64,000 nt of DNA, taken from the NCBI GenBank assembly GCA_022605425.2, contig CM061255.1, forward strand, positions 186,001-250,000, written 5' to 3'. This DNA is from Hamiltosporidium tvaerminnensis. Taxonomy: Eukaryota > Microsporidia > Dubosqiidae. The translations under genes were made by a program, and so were the position numbers. The notes beneath the pieces are model-generated. The model was not told the origin of the DNA, searched no databases, and saw only the letters and a program-made list of their open reading frames with translations. Positions 11,421 through 22,345 of the stretch are shown here, one piece after another (position 1 is the first letter of the stretch; every line of letters starts with the position of its first letter).

Positions 11421-13550
11421 AAAATAAATGCATTTCATAAAATTATTTGATTATAAATGTGATTGTAACATAAGCAAAAGAAATATAAAGCTTTAAAATG
11501 ACTTTCGAAGCTTCTCATTTGAATTAAGAATAACATAATTTTCTGGTTGGTTTATTCGATTTCAGCACGGTAGAACTAGTAACAACTTGAATTTTTTTTT
11601 GCAACATGATCAAACAATTATTTAATACTTCAAAATTCATATTATACAACAAGACACGTAATATTTAGACATAAGAACATTAGCTAGGGAATAAAAAAGG
11701 GCATTTAGAGTATTTAAACATCTAAATGTTTAAAATTGGTAAAAAAGAAATAACCGTATTAAATATTCTGAACATGTCGTAAAGAACATAGCATTGGTTT
11801 GCGCAACAAAAAAATTTAATTTGATTTCTATTTTACTTATTCAGTCAACAATTATCAAACTTAAGAAGATACATTGGCATAAATCAAACAAATCAAATTG
11901 TATCTTCTCTTAAAATATATTCATATCAGCTTATCGAAGTAAGAAAATGTTAGAAATATAATGGGTTATGTGATTGAAGGAAATGTAACCCTAAATACAT
12001 AAACAGTAACTTACAACGCTCATAGCGAATAATACTCCTGAGTTTAATATTTTAGAAAACTGGTTTTATAATTTTCTGAACAATTGTAAAATTACAAAAC
12101 GAAATTATTGAAAAGAAATAATTACATTTATTCCCAGGTATTCTATTCATTAGAGATTATTCTTTGATAAAAAAAAAGACTTTAGCACAAATACAAAGAC
12201 ATGCAAATTTTTTTTACTTTTGGGCAAAATGAATATGTTATCATGGTAGAATATATCAAAGACACTGTATTAGATATAAAAAAAATAAAATTTGATCTTT
12301 CAACTGGTTATATGAGAATATTATTGGTGTTTGAAATATATTTTGGTTTTTTAGTATTAAATATTTATTTTGTGAACATTTTAAATATCTATACCGAGAT
12401 TTCTATTTCTTTTTAACGATGTTAACCTATTTATCTACTTTCTAATTTAATTATATTAGCAAGTTTAAACTGACAATCAAAAATCTTAGAATAAAAGTTC
12501 GGCTCTTCATTTCTTCAACCTTTGGGGCTTAGAAGAAAATCAAGGCAGTCACATAGATATACTTAAAACATAAGAGTTGATGGATCGAAAATTCTTTTAT
12601 ACATTTATCCTTCATATTATTTTCTTTATCCTTTCGAATTTGATCAACTACTGATTGACTTTTCGATTTAGTCTCTTATAATCACCAATCAGATTTTCAT
12701 ATAAAACAACTCCTGTTTCTCCTATCAGATATTTTCGGATATTTAGTAAATTTTACACGATAAGAGTTGAAGGATGTGATATTTTTATACTAAAAAGAAG
12801 CAATAAAGCTATCTTTTCAAGTTTTTTTAATAAATATACCACAAATCTTTATTATAAAAATAAATATATATTTCTTAAAAGTAGAATTAACTTTTTTCGT
12901 AAAAAAATAACCTAAAAACCTTTTACATAGTATATGGATATCAATTATTTAATAATTTAAGATAAGAAATATATTTGTAATTAAACTTATAATTTATAAT
13001 TTTTTAGAATCAAACTTAAGCAAATCTTACTGCATATATTCTGTGTTTCAGATGGGAGCTTATGAGATTTTATTCTCTTATTTAATATATTTTAAAATAT
13101 TACTTAATTATCTACTAAACCTTATTAAGACATTTGTCTTTAGTCATACAATTAATTATACGTTAAATTTATAGTTTCTGTCACAATGAAAATCGAGAAT
13201 TTCAGTTTTATTCGCCACAGTTAAACTTTTAGAACCATCTTTGTTTTAGCCATACGGTTTTTTCAGCCTTTCATATTTATTCCCTACACTTAAAACATTC
13301 TAAATTTATTAAATTTCTCAGATATATCATATCTTAAAATGTTCATCTTATGAATGAGAATTAATATAAATTTATGTTAAATAAATAAATTACAACATCT
13401 ATAAATATTATACTACACTTTATTTTTTTATAAAAATTAAGAAAAAAAAATTCTTTAATTTTAAACCAATAATTTTACAGCTTTATATATCTGTAACCAA
13501 TTAAAAAATTTAAATTTTTTTTTTTATAAAAACTCAACCGTTTTTTGTTA
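11421..13550. other. gene-free AT-rich spacer
   Basis: An ATG frame of 71 codons at 12201-12416 is Phe/Ile-rich with no leader motif and is not called. Nothing else seen. Confidence 0.5.
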
Positions 13551-13553
13551 CCC
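13551..13553 (+). promoter_or_regulatory. CCC start motif of IscU
   Basis: CCC directly abuts the ATG at 13554 (TTACCCATGG). It decides the start against a TTG nine bases upstream. Confidence 0.6.
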
Positions 13554-13994
13554 ATGGCACTTATATCTCCGTTAAATTCATTTTCCAAGATTTGCAGATT
13601 CTACGATTCAAAAGTAATTGATCATTTTGAACGACCAAGAAATGTCGGTTCATTTGACAAAAACGATTTAGATATTGGTACAGGACTGGTTGGAGCACCG
13701 GCATGTGGAGATGTAATGAAGTTACAGATTAAAGTAGAAAATAATAAAATCAAAGATGCTAAATTTAAGACATTTGGATGTGGATCTGCTATTGCCTCAT
13801 CAAGTCTTGCTACTGAATGGATTAAAGGTAAAACTTTAGATGAATCTTTAGAAATTAAGAATAGCGATATTGCTAAACACCTTTCATTACCACCAATTAA
13901 ATTACATTGTTCTATGTTGGCTGAGGATGCTATAAGAAATGCAGTAAAAGATTATATTCAGAAAAATAAGTCTAAAAATACAAACACTCATTAG
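13554..13994 (+). CDS. ISU1: IscU-type iron-sulfur cluster scaffold protein
   Basis: 146 residues, the normal length for the family. IscU/Isu1 holds a nascent [2Fe-2S] cluster built with sulfur from the Nfs1-Isd11 desulfurase and electrons from ferredoxin. In Microsporidia this happens in the mitosome. Cluster ligands are visible: Cys51 (PACGD), Asp53, Cys76 (FGCGSA) and Cys119 (LHCSML). The LPPIK motif at 112-116 is the Hsp70-binding segment (LPPVK in other organisms). The first ~15 residues (Ser, Leu, Lys, Arg, no acids) could be a short mitosomal targeting sequence before the conserved FYDSKVIDHFERPRNVG. The gene is intact and codons are unremarkable. It lies about 450 bases upstream of SmG in the same orientation. 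Identification is secure. Confidence 0.95.
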   Translation: MALISPLNSFSKICRFYDSKVIDHFERPRNVGSFDKNDLDIGTGLVGAPACGDVMKLQIKVENNKIKDAKFKTFGCGSAIASSSLATEWIKGKTLDESLEIKNSDIAKHLSLPPIKLHCSMLAEDAIRNAVKDYIQKNKSKNTNTH

Positions 13995-14439
13995 ATATAC
14001 GTTTTTTCGACTGATGGCTGATTTAGCAAATATTCTAGTAAAAAATTTCACCAAAAAAATCTAAGTAAATTTAAATTTCTCTATTTTCTTATTTTCCAAT
14101 TTTTATTCATTTGAATGTCAATATATTCTTAAATAATTATAAAAGTCATTTTTTCTTATAATTCATTATATTGGATTCATAATTAGAAAATAAAATTTGC
14201 TACTTTACATATATAAAGAGTTAAATCTTTATTAAATATTTTTAACTTACGATAAAGACACAATAAAAATTATTTTTAGAATAATTTTTTAGGATATTTT
14301 ATAATAAAGTTTAATAAGGAAATATAACTAAAGAGAATTCAACCCTAGGTTTATAATTTATTTTAAAATAAATATAAATCTAAGAACCAAGAATAAAAGA
14401 AGAGAAATTACATTTAAAATTAATATTTTATTTATTTCC
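13995..14439. other. spacer between IscU and SmG
   Basis: AT-rich, no frame or repeat seen. Confidence 0.5.
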
Positions 14440-14448
14440 TTTTTTATA

Positions 14449-14452
14449 CCCC
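14449..14452 (+). promoter_or_regulatory. CCCC start motif of SmG copy 1
   Basis: TATACCCCTTTTTAATG: CCCC six bases before the ATG at 14459, kept unchanged in the second copy. Confidence 0.6.
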
Positions 14453-14458
14453 TTTTTA

Positions 14459-14686
14459 ATGATGAAGACTACACCAAAAGATTTATCAGATTTAACTAAT
14501 CAATACGTTAAAATTACAGTTACAAAAAATAGAAATTTTATTGGTAAACTGGTAGGTTATGATGTACATATGAATGTTGTTATTTCTGATGTTACTTTAC
14601 CTTCTAAAGAAACACGTAATCTATATACGGTAATACGTGGAGATACTATTGAAACTATAACTTCATTTCAGGAAGAATCAGTGTGA
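14459..14686 (+). CDS. SMX2: small nuclear ribonucleoprotein SmG
   Basis: 75 residues, the size of SmG (76-77 in human and yeast). It is one of the seven Sm proteins that ring the Sm site of spliceosomal U snRNAs. The N-terminal PKDL helix corresponds to the PPEL of SmG. The Sm1 motif spans about 16-45 (KNRNFIGKLVGYDVHMNVVISD, hydrophobic-G-x-hydrophobic followed by YD..MN). The Sm2 motif VIRGDTIETI is at 58-67, and the preceding LYTVIRG resembles the LQTVIRG of yeast Smx2. The acidic insert between Sm1 and Sm2 is short, as in SmG. LSm3 or another small Sm protein is the main alternative. Two Met codons begin the frame and the CCCC motif fixes the start. It is intact, with a near-identical second copy at 20621. 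Confidence 0.75.
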   Translation: MMKTTPKDLSDLTNQYVKITVTKNRNFIGKLVGYDVHMNVVISDVTLPSKETRNLYTVIRGDTIETITSFQEESV

Positions 14687-14786
14687 AATTTTATAATTAA
14701 TATTCTTGAGTAATAAATTCAATCAAATGTATTTAAATGAAATACATATTGAGATTCATTTAAGTCTTACATTCGTATTCTTATAT

Positions 14787-16602
14787 CAATATTAAGGTGT
14801 CAATAAACACCTCAAGTTTAATATTTCTCTTGTCATTTTTCTATACTCTTTTACTCTTTTGAAATACATTTTACTTGTTGCTAATCCCTTTTATTTATAT
14901 GTATTATTATTTCCAGCTTATTCTTTCTATTATTTCTCGTCCATAAATTCTTAAAATTTTGTTTGTATAAGAAAAAATCTAGATGTGTTGAATATAAACC
15001 TATGTCAAACAAAATTCATTTTGTCTTTCTATATCTTTTTGTAGAAACTTCTGTTTTTTGCATTTTTAATGCTTGTATTGAGGAAAAGTATTGAAAGCTT
15101 CTATTTATTTGCACTAAACAGCCTAAAATGTATATCATTTATATAATTCATTAATACCCCGACGACGACACATCTCGAAATGTTTGATTGGTTAAAAAAA
15201 TATAAGACACCAATAAGAGTGCTCCAATTAGTATATGTCGCTTTCAATTTGTTCATATAACTTACACAATCAATAATAGTCAGTAGAACTGAACATAAAA
15301 CAATTATAAAATTCTATTAGAGAAGAAAAATATTGAAAGAAAATTCGTAAAAGTTCTTCTAAATAGTATTATCTATTAAGAATAAACAAAAGATTTGTTT
15401 TTTTTTAAATTTTCAAACGTTTTCATTTTGAAAAAAAATTCATCACCTGTATGAGTTTTTATGAAACAGTTTAAAGCTACTTAAAAAATTGTAGGATAAG
15501 ATTGATGATTTTCCATCATTCATATGATAATTTGTTTATATTCTCTATAAAAATTGCATAAACCAATTATTTCTTGAATAGCTTCATGGAACTTTATACC
15601 TGACAACATTAAAAAATTATTAATAAAAATGACTAAGAATTTATACAATAAATAAATAAACCAGAACAGCATATTTTTTAAAAGAACGGTTTTTCAGAAT
15701 ATATAACACTTCACATGAATAAATTTATTCGAGATAAAAGATAGAATTGAATAAAATAAGCTGAACAGTAAGCAGATAAATCATAAAATAACGAGCTAAA
15801 GGTCGGCAAAATTGAAAGTAAATGAAATAGAAGAAGAGAAATATACAGGTTAAAAACAGTCTAAATTTTTATTTGACAATTTCTCAAAGACGGGTAATAA
15901 TTTAGAAATGAAAGACTAAAAAAATATACGAGAAACAGACTAGGTGAAAGTATAAGATTTTAAATAATTGTGGGATCGTGGCTGTGATATTGAAGTTTAG
16001 ATTATTTTCGTTTTTTTTTATTAATTTAAAAGAAAGTTTGTTTCTACGAGCTTAACGTCTAGTAAAATATAAAAACCGTAAATTCAACGGCATCTATACC
16101 ATTGCAGTCATACACTAAAAAAAAATCAATAAATCACCCAAAAAAATTGATTTAATATTTTGTTTTTTCCGTTGTATTAAGTGATTTTAATATTGGTTTT
16201 TCAAGTATTAAATTCGCACGTTCATATAGTTTAAATTCAAGTGTTTTTGAATAGAAATACGCAACAATGTGAATTTTAATAATAAAATACTCTTTTATTT
16301 ATTAAATTTAATATAGATTTTGGCTATGTCCGTAAAACCATTCGACACATAATATTAAAATTCTTGAAAATTTCTTATGATTATTAACTTCAAGATTTCA
16401 TCTAGAAGTATATCATGTATAAATCAACAGTTTGGAATATTTTTTTTATGTTAAGATTTTATTAAATTAAATCAACCGATTTTAATCGATAATAAATGTT
16501 TTCAAACCAGAAATGGTATATTAATGAGCAAATTTTGTTTCTTATCTATAAAAAACAACTGATTTTTTCAAATAAATATTGAATTAAAATGAGTCCTTCA
16601 TT
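14787..16602. other. spacer with one possible micro-ORF
   Basis: The only thing of note is a 26-codon frame at 15180-15260 with CCCC 19 bases upstream (see findings). The rest is AT-rich with stops in all frames. Confidence 0.45.
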
Positions 16603-18957
16603 ATGAACTGCAGGAGATATAAAAATAGCCTTTGGGAATGTATCGCTGTCTTTGCTACTTGTATTTTGTCAGCAAACCTTGAACATAATACCAGTCAAAG
16701 CGTAGAATTCGTGCCTTTACCAGCAGAAAATCACGCAGCAGAAAGCACAGTTATAAACAATAATATCAAACATTCGATAGATTCTATCTTAAATACACCT
16801 GATGATAGGCATTCAATTCGAAATAATTTTCGAAAATGTGTTTTACCACAAAATACTATATCAGGTCGATTTCCACCTTATGTTATACCTCGAAATTTGC
16901 CATATGCATATATGAATAGGAATTTTTTTAACAAGGACTCTGTTTCACAGCCTTCAATACTAAACACACCTAATAATTTTTATGCAAATGAAATGCATCT
17001 CGGTAGAATCCAACCTACTCTTTATAACCAACAACTTAGTTTTCCTCAGCCTCACTTTAATTTTGTATATAGATATCCATGGCCTGTTAATAATATTTAT
17101 CCATTTCATGAAATATCTAAAGATTACATTGAGATACCTCAAAGAGCATCGAGTATACCTCAGACCAACAAAATATCTAATATGTTGGCAAATAAAACAA
17201 CATCTACAACAAATTTTTCTCCTCAATATAATCACCATATTCAAAAGAACTCGAATTTCCAGCGAGATACAAATAAAGATCGTTATTTAGAATCGGGAAT
17301 TTCGGCTAGAGGTACTTTGAATTGTAACGAGTTTGTCACACCTGTTGTTAGTCATATGAACAAAAACAACTCATGTACAACTTCTATAAAAGAACCATTT
17401 CGTATGAGTGAGGCAATTAATATTGTTCAAACTACACAAGATATGATGCAATCAAAAGGAATCGCGCAAAAAGAACCTAAAGATTCGGTTCCAACCCATG
17501 TGAAATATGTTTCCACGGCCGATAATTCTCAATATATTACCACGTTCGAAGAATCGCAGAATAAAAAAGGAAATTTGAAACGACACAACGAATATTCAAG
17601 GGAATTTTCAATGACACGATTTAAAATTACCAGGAATGACATTCTTGAAAAGCTGAAACTGATGCAAATGGAATATGAAGATATGCTTAGATCGTTGCTA
17701 GTAATAGAAGAGTGTGCTATATCAGATGAAGACAAAAAATCTAAAAAGATTTTGTATGAAGGCATTACAGAATATGTACTTGCAGAAACAAATTTTACAG
17801 AACAAATGAAAACAAAAATTTTAGATTTAATATTTGGGACAATTGATGATGTATTTCAACATATGTTCCAAACTGTGGAAATAAGTACACAAAAAATTGA
17901 ATCACGTTTGGTTCGTTTATCATATTCTGTCAATGAATTAGAAAATTTATATTCAGATGAAATAAATAAGATCAAAATATCAGAAATAGAAATTCAAGAT
18001 ATATTGAAAACATGCTCTACTTTTGTCGATTATGAAAAGCAAATTTTTGGAGACTTAAATATTAGCACGATACAAGAATCTTTGAAAATACCTAGAATAA
18101 CAGAAACATTATCACGCATTAAGGAATGTATGAAAAATAATATGATATACGAAATATTGAAATTTCTAGAATTATATGAAGTTAATTTGCAACACCATAT
18201 AAAAAATAATCATCTCGTATCGACAATTTACCTCTTAAATGTATTGATTATTCAGCTTGAAAAAATAGATTTTGTTAAATTCTATCATAATTATGACAAA
18301 AAAACATATGGAGAGCGCAAATATGTAATGTGTGTAAAAGTTTTTTTTATCGGCACAATTTTCGAGAATATATTGCGAAGTTTAAATAATCACGATACGA
18401 AGGCAAATTGTTACGGAATATTAAATGTATGCCGAACGATCCTTAGCATTGTATCTTTTAATAAAAAGCGGGGTAGTCTACTTTCTTTGCAATTACCATG
18501 TCTGATAGCAATGGTATTAGAAGAGGCATTTGAATTTGATAAAAAACAACTTAAAGAATTTGTTATTTTTCTCTTTTATCTAATGAAAAAAACTGTTCAT
18601 ACAGAACCAGACTTCTATGATGATAAGATTCAATATTTTTTACAAATAAATATTTCAATAATTGAAACTATAGTAAACACTACTGTATCATTTACAAACG
18701 AATATAAGGATAGTTCATATTGCAACAATAAAGTCGATAGAATTAGAATTGATTGTCAGATGATTTTGGAGAATGAATCAGATAGCTCTAAGAAAGGAAA
18801 TGAGATATGTCGAAAATTAAAAAGATTATACATTTCGCAATTATATTACACGATAATCTCTAGACGTAAAAGCTCCACAAATGTTTCTTTAGACAATAAT
18901 AATGTATCAAGCTACTTATTAAGGCATTATAAAAGAATTTTATCGAAATTCAATTAA
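16603..18957 (+). CDS. large putative secreted protein of unknown family
   Basis: 784 residues, no family recognised. An N-terminal basic stretch (NCRRYK) and a hydrophobic core (CIAVFATCILSA) look like a signal peptide cut near residue 24. Residues ~25-330 are Asn/Pro/Ser/Tyr/His-rich and probably disordered. Residues ~330-784 are dominated by Leu/Ile/Lys/Glu helices (for example around 340-370 and 440-480) with scattered cysteines, and are likely folded or coiled-coil. There is no second membrane segment. Its ATG has no CCC motif, only TCCTTCATT just before it. The gene is intact, lies between the two SmG copies and has no obvious partner nearby. A spore-wall, polar-tube or exported host-interaction protein is possible, but nothing in the sequence decides this. 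Confidence 0.8.
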   Translation: MNCRRYKNSLWECIAVFATCILSANLEHNTSQSVEFVPLPAENHAAESTVINNNIKHSIDSILNTPDDRHSIRNNFRKCVLPQNTISGRFPPYVIPRNLPYAYMNRNFFNKDSVSQPSILNTPNNFYANEMHLGRIQPTLYNQQLSFPQPHFNFVYRYPWPVNNIYPFHEISKDYIEIPQRASSIPQTNKISNMLANKTTSTTNFSPQYNHHIQKNSNFQRDTNKDRYLESGISARGTLNCNEFVTPVVSHMNKNNSCTTSIKEPFRMSEAINIVQTTQDMMQSKGIAQKEPKDSVPTHVKYVSTADNSQYITTFEESQNKKGNLKRHNEYSREFSMTRFKITRNDILEKLKLMQMEYEDMLRSLLVIEECAISDEDKKSKKILYEGITEYVLAETNFTEQMKTKILDLIFGTIDDVFQHMFQTVEISTQKIESRLVRLSYSVNELENLYSDEINKIKISEIEIQDILKTCSTFVDYEKQIFGDLNISTIQESLKIPRITETLSRIKECMKNNMIYEILKFLELYEVNLQHHIKNNHLVSTIYLLNVLIIQLEKIDFVKFYHNYDKKTYGERKYVMCVKVFFIGTIFENILRSLNNHDTKANCYGILNVCRTILSIVSFNKKRGSLLSLQLPCLIAMVLEEAFEFDKKQLKEFVIFLFYLMKKTVHTEPDFYDDKIQYFLQINISIIETIVNTTVSFTNEYKDSSYCNNKVDRIRIDCQMILENESDSSKKGNEICRKLKRLYISQLYYTIISRRKSSTNVSLDNNNVSSYLLRHYKRILSKFN

Positions 18958-19254
18958 AATTTTTCAATTGAATCTAATCAGTAGTATTTTTTATAGTTAA
19001 ATATTAACAGTAGATTGTTGTAGTCAAACAACATAATATTTTTGTTGCACTTATATTAAACCACTAATAATCTTTTATTTAAATTAAATTATAAAAATAA
19101 CATTTTTTTTGTATATCAAATTATGATTATGTTATCATGATACAATAACTCTTATTTCCTCAAAAGTTTTTTTGTAAAATAATAAATTTAAGTAAATGTT
19201 TGTATTCTTAGTCGAGGGCGAGGGCGAATAAATCATTCACTAGTCATCGCGTGC
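18958..19254. other. short AT-rich spacer
   Basis: Downstream of the 784-residue gene and upstream of a repeat copy. GAGGGCGAGGGCGA at about 19213 is the only GC-rich bit. No gene seen. Confidence 0.5.
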
Positions 19255-19720
19255 TATGGTTTGCTATACTCGGTATGAACTTTTTTTTGGAATTTTGGTG
19301 GATGAAAACAATTAAATGTTCGGATTTTTAATGGGAATTTATATAGCGAAAATGGCCTATGAAATGATGAAACCTATTCTACAATTTTTTTTATTGTGCA
19401 ACATGGTGGAAATATTGGTGTATTGTAGATGATTGCACGCGAAAACATAATATTACCCTTGCTTATTTCGGTTTAAAGACAGCGCGCTTGTGATATAGAA
19501 AAAAATTTATTCGTCAAAAGCCTGAAATGTTAAGAATGTATACACTTTGCTATAAAGCTGTGAATTTTAGTAAACCTCATGTAAATATCTCGATTTATCT
19601 TAGCTAGAGTTTATTCAGTTGAAAAGTGTAGACTAAGTAGCTATGCTGCTAGTCTTGAGGGATTCAGAGTGAGTTCGGACTGTAATCGTGCATCAGACGA
19701 CAAATATTGGCAAATTCTGG
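19255..19720 (+). repeat. interspersed ~0.7-kb repeat, diverged copy C
   Basis: Matches copies B and E in order: TTTTGGTGGATGAAAACA, CCTTGCTTATTTCGGTTTAA, CTCATGTAAATATCTCGA, and the block that is CACTCCATGCAACGAACATT elsewhere (here worn). It breaks off before the 3' third. Confidence 0.55.
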
Positions 19721-20601
19721 CAAAAATATCGCCTATAAAATGATACTGGGCATATTTTTGATGAAACTTTGGTTTTAAGGTTTTAAAGAAAACCCAAAAA
19801 GTATTAGAGAGCAGCCATATATGCAAACTTATAACCATTTTAATATAAGAAACCAATATAGAATATTTCATTTTTCTTTAAAGATTTTATATTTATTAAA
19901 TATATGCTACTTCTTTGTAAAAATAGATAAAGTTCATAATGCACATACCGCAAAAAACCTCTATAGAACGTGGCAAAATGATAAATTTTATAGCGGCTCT
20001 CATATTGGTAGAAGTATGAATAATACTGTAAATTGAATAGAATATTGTATTGTCAATATTTTTTAAACGCGATTTTTCCCGTTCTTCCAAAGGATATTTC
20101 GTATCAATTATATCTTTAAAATCAATTCTAACATAAATTCCCTGGAAATTAACTAAAATATAAATAATAATGAATTTAAAAATTCTAAACTAACCACTGC
20201 TTGATAAATAAAGAACTGTAAACAATGGCGAAGTTTGTTAAAAGCAATATTTTACGGGATATAAGCCGATAATTGTTGTTGAGTGGCAAGAGAAAATCGC
20301 TCGGAGCACGTTCCCAAATTGCCGTTAATTTATTAAAGTCCTGACATAAATTATTGCAGTTTTAATATCGAAGCAATACTGTGACAATTATCCATGATTT
20401 TCGTGAAATTATCAAATTTCCCAATTTTATAAGTCAATATTCATAATGTAAAGAATAGACAGATTGACCGTAACATATGTCTATGTAAAGATATGTAACT
20501 AAGACACAACAATAAGTAGCTTTAGAATTTAATTGAGTTTATTTTGAATAATAATAGAAATGTGCAAAGAACGATTATTAGAATACAATTTTTAATTTGT
20601 A
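19721..20601. other. spacer before SmG copy 2
   Basis: Overlapping short frames on both strands have no leader motif or recognisable content. Nothing else seen. Confidence 0.45.
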
Positions 20602-20610
20602 TTTTTTATA

Positions 20611-20614
20611 CCCC
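20611..20614 (+). promoter_or_regulatory. CCCC start motif of SmG copy 2
   Basis: Same TATACCCCTTTTTAATG context as copy 1. It rejects the in-frame ATG at 20597, which lies upstream of the motif and outside the duplicated block. Confidence 0.55.
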
Positions 20615-20620
20615 TTTTTA

Positions 20621-20848
20621 ATGATGAAGACTACACCAAAAGATTTATCAGATTTAACTAATCAATATGTTAAAATTACAGTTACAAAAAATAGAAACTT
20701 TTTTGGTAAACTGGTAGGTTATGATGTACATATGAATGTTGTTATTTCTGATATTACTTTACCTTCTAAAGAAACATGTAATCTATATACGGTAATACGT
20801 GGAGATACTATTGAAACTATAACTTCATTTCAGGAAGAATCAGTGTGA
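20621..20848 (+). CDS. second SmG copy with three substitutions
   Basis: 75 residues, 72 identical to the copy at 14459. The changes are Ile28Phe and Val45Ile in or beside Sm1 and Arg53Cys in the loop before Sm2. The other two base differences are silent. VIRGDTIETI is unchanged. Three of five differences alter the protein, which for a core spliceosome gene suggests relaxed selection on one copy. The frame is still open and the start motif is kept, so it may be expressed. The IscU-linked copy is presumably the original, because the duplicated block begins only 19 bases before the ATG here and the flanks differ. Confidence 0.7.
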   Translation: MMKTTPKDLSDLTNQYVKITVTKNRNFFGKLVGYDVHMNVVISDITLPSKETCNLYTVIRGDTIETITSFQEESV

Positions 20849-20948
20849 AATTTTATAATTAATATTCTTGAGTAATAAATTCAATCAAATGTATTTAAAT
20901 GAAATACATATTGAGATTCATTTAAGTCTTACATTCGTATTCTTATAT

Positions 20949-21887
20949 AAGTTCTTGTATTTCATATCATTTTTAAGTTTTGAATCTAGCTTGTTTCTTT
21001 GAATAGTTTTTTTTGTTTATATTCGTTCTGACTTCGATTTTATTTTTATAATTATAAATATTTTTCTGTTATACATTCTCACATAATCAAAGAATATAAC
21101 AATCTTAGGTTTATATTTTAAAATCAGAAGCAAAAAGGTAAAAAAAAGTTTATAAAGTTTTGTTTTAATTTTTGAAACTAAAATATACGCAGTACGATTT
21201 ACTTGCAATTTCGCTGAGTCATATTTATATATTTTAGTTGGAAAAACTCTTTAATTAGTAAATTAAGTATTATTACAAAATACCATAAAATGTATCTTTA
21301 GGACCTTCATGATCTTATACAAATAAAGGTATATTTTACGGTTTATAGTGCTTAAAATGACAGTCGAAACAATTTCCTTTGATCGATAAATAAAATTATA
21401 GTCGAAAAAAACCATTCAATAAATATAAAAAAACATCTTTTATATTCTTTAAAAGTTTAATATAAAAAAATACAAATATTATCAAAAACACTAAAAATTT
21501 AAGAACCGTTTTTAGTATTCTGTAAGATTTTAATACAAAGAAATACAACTAACACAAAAAACGACATAAACATTACGATTAACCTTAAAATTTATATATA
21601 CTCAATATTTTTATTAAAAATGTGGTAAAAAAAATCAAATATTTTTTACACTTCACCAACCAATTAATAATATATTTCAATATCTTTAAAAGAGATATAA
21701 ATAATTTAAAGACAAATTAAAATTCCGAATATACAAATACGTCTTTTTTCTGAAATCATTTTGATATTTAGAAGTCAAAGAACATAATATTATTCTAGTT
21801 TATTTTAAACAAATAGCTAAACATATATACTTCTCCTTTAAAATTCTTAGTCAAAGTTTGATAATTATCTAACTACGAATACTTTTA
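20949..21887. other. gene-free AT-rich spacer
   Basis: No supported frame or repeat. Confidence 0.5.
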
Positions 21888-22220
21888 TATTAAATGATTA
21901 CAAATATATATGATCATCACATAATCAACTATTAAATTATCATTTTTACACTCCTTTTTCTATTAAATAATTCAAAATATATGATCATCATGTAATCAAC
22001 TATTAAATTATCATTTTTACACTCCTTTTTCAACACTTATTCAATACATGTTTATTATGACTTATGTATAATAATATAAGATTTTCATCTTCTCCTTTTT
22101 CTATAAAATTCATTATAACTCACTAAATTACAATTACTAATTTTTATTATTCCTCCTTTTTCGTAAAGATTCATTATAACTCACTAAATTACAATTATCA
22201 ATTTGTATTGATCTCCTTTT
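21888..22220 (+). repeat. two tandem pairs carrying CTCCTTTTT, upstream of membrane gene
   Basis: A ~72-bp unit is repeated (21888-21960 and 21961-22031; both contain ATATGATCATCA and ATCAACTATTAAATTATCAT). A different ~61-bp unit is repeated next (22091-22151 and 22152-22212; both contain CATTATAACTCACTAAATTA). All four carry a CTCCTTTTT box, which recurs again at about 22213 and 22293 before the gene at 22346. Confidence 0.8.
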
Positions 22221-22345
22221 TCAATACATATATATTTTTGTTTCAATACTTAATCATTATAACTTATTAAGTAATTTTTTAATATATTTAATTGGTTCTC
22301 CTTTTTAAGTAAAACAGTATTTAATTAAAAAGAAAAAAAGAAATC

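Larger units (their letters stand above)
14440..14786 (+). repeat. 347-bp duplicated block, copy 1 (carries SmG)
   Basis: Aligns without gaps with 20602-20948. It begins in the T-run before TATACCCC, 19 bases upstream of the ATG, and ends about 100 bases after the stop at TTCTTATAT. I count five base differences, all in the coding part. The sequences diverge completely at both edges. A small hairpin (AGGTGT-CAATAA-ACACCT) follows just beyond this copy only. Confidence 0.9.
20602..20948 (+). repeat. 347-bp duplicated block, copy 2
   Basis: Gap-free counterpart of 14440-14786, offset by exactly 6162 bases. No target-site duplication or poly(A) tail is visible at its ends. Confidence 0.9.

Noticed and set aside
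12201-12416. 71-codon ATG frame ending in a hydrophobic stretch
   Set aside because: Composition expected of AT-rich spacer; no motif upstream and no similarity to other proteins in the window.
20597-20620. upstream in-frame ATG for SmG copy 2
   Set aside because: Lies before the CCCC motif and outside the duplicated block; copy 1 lacks it.
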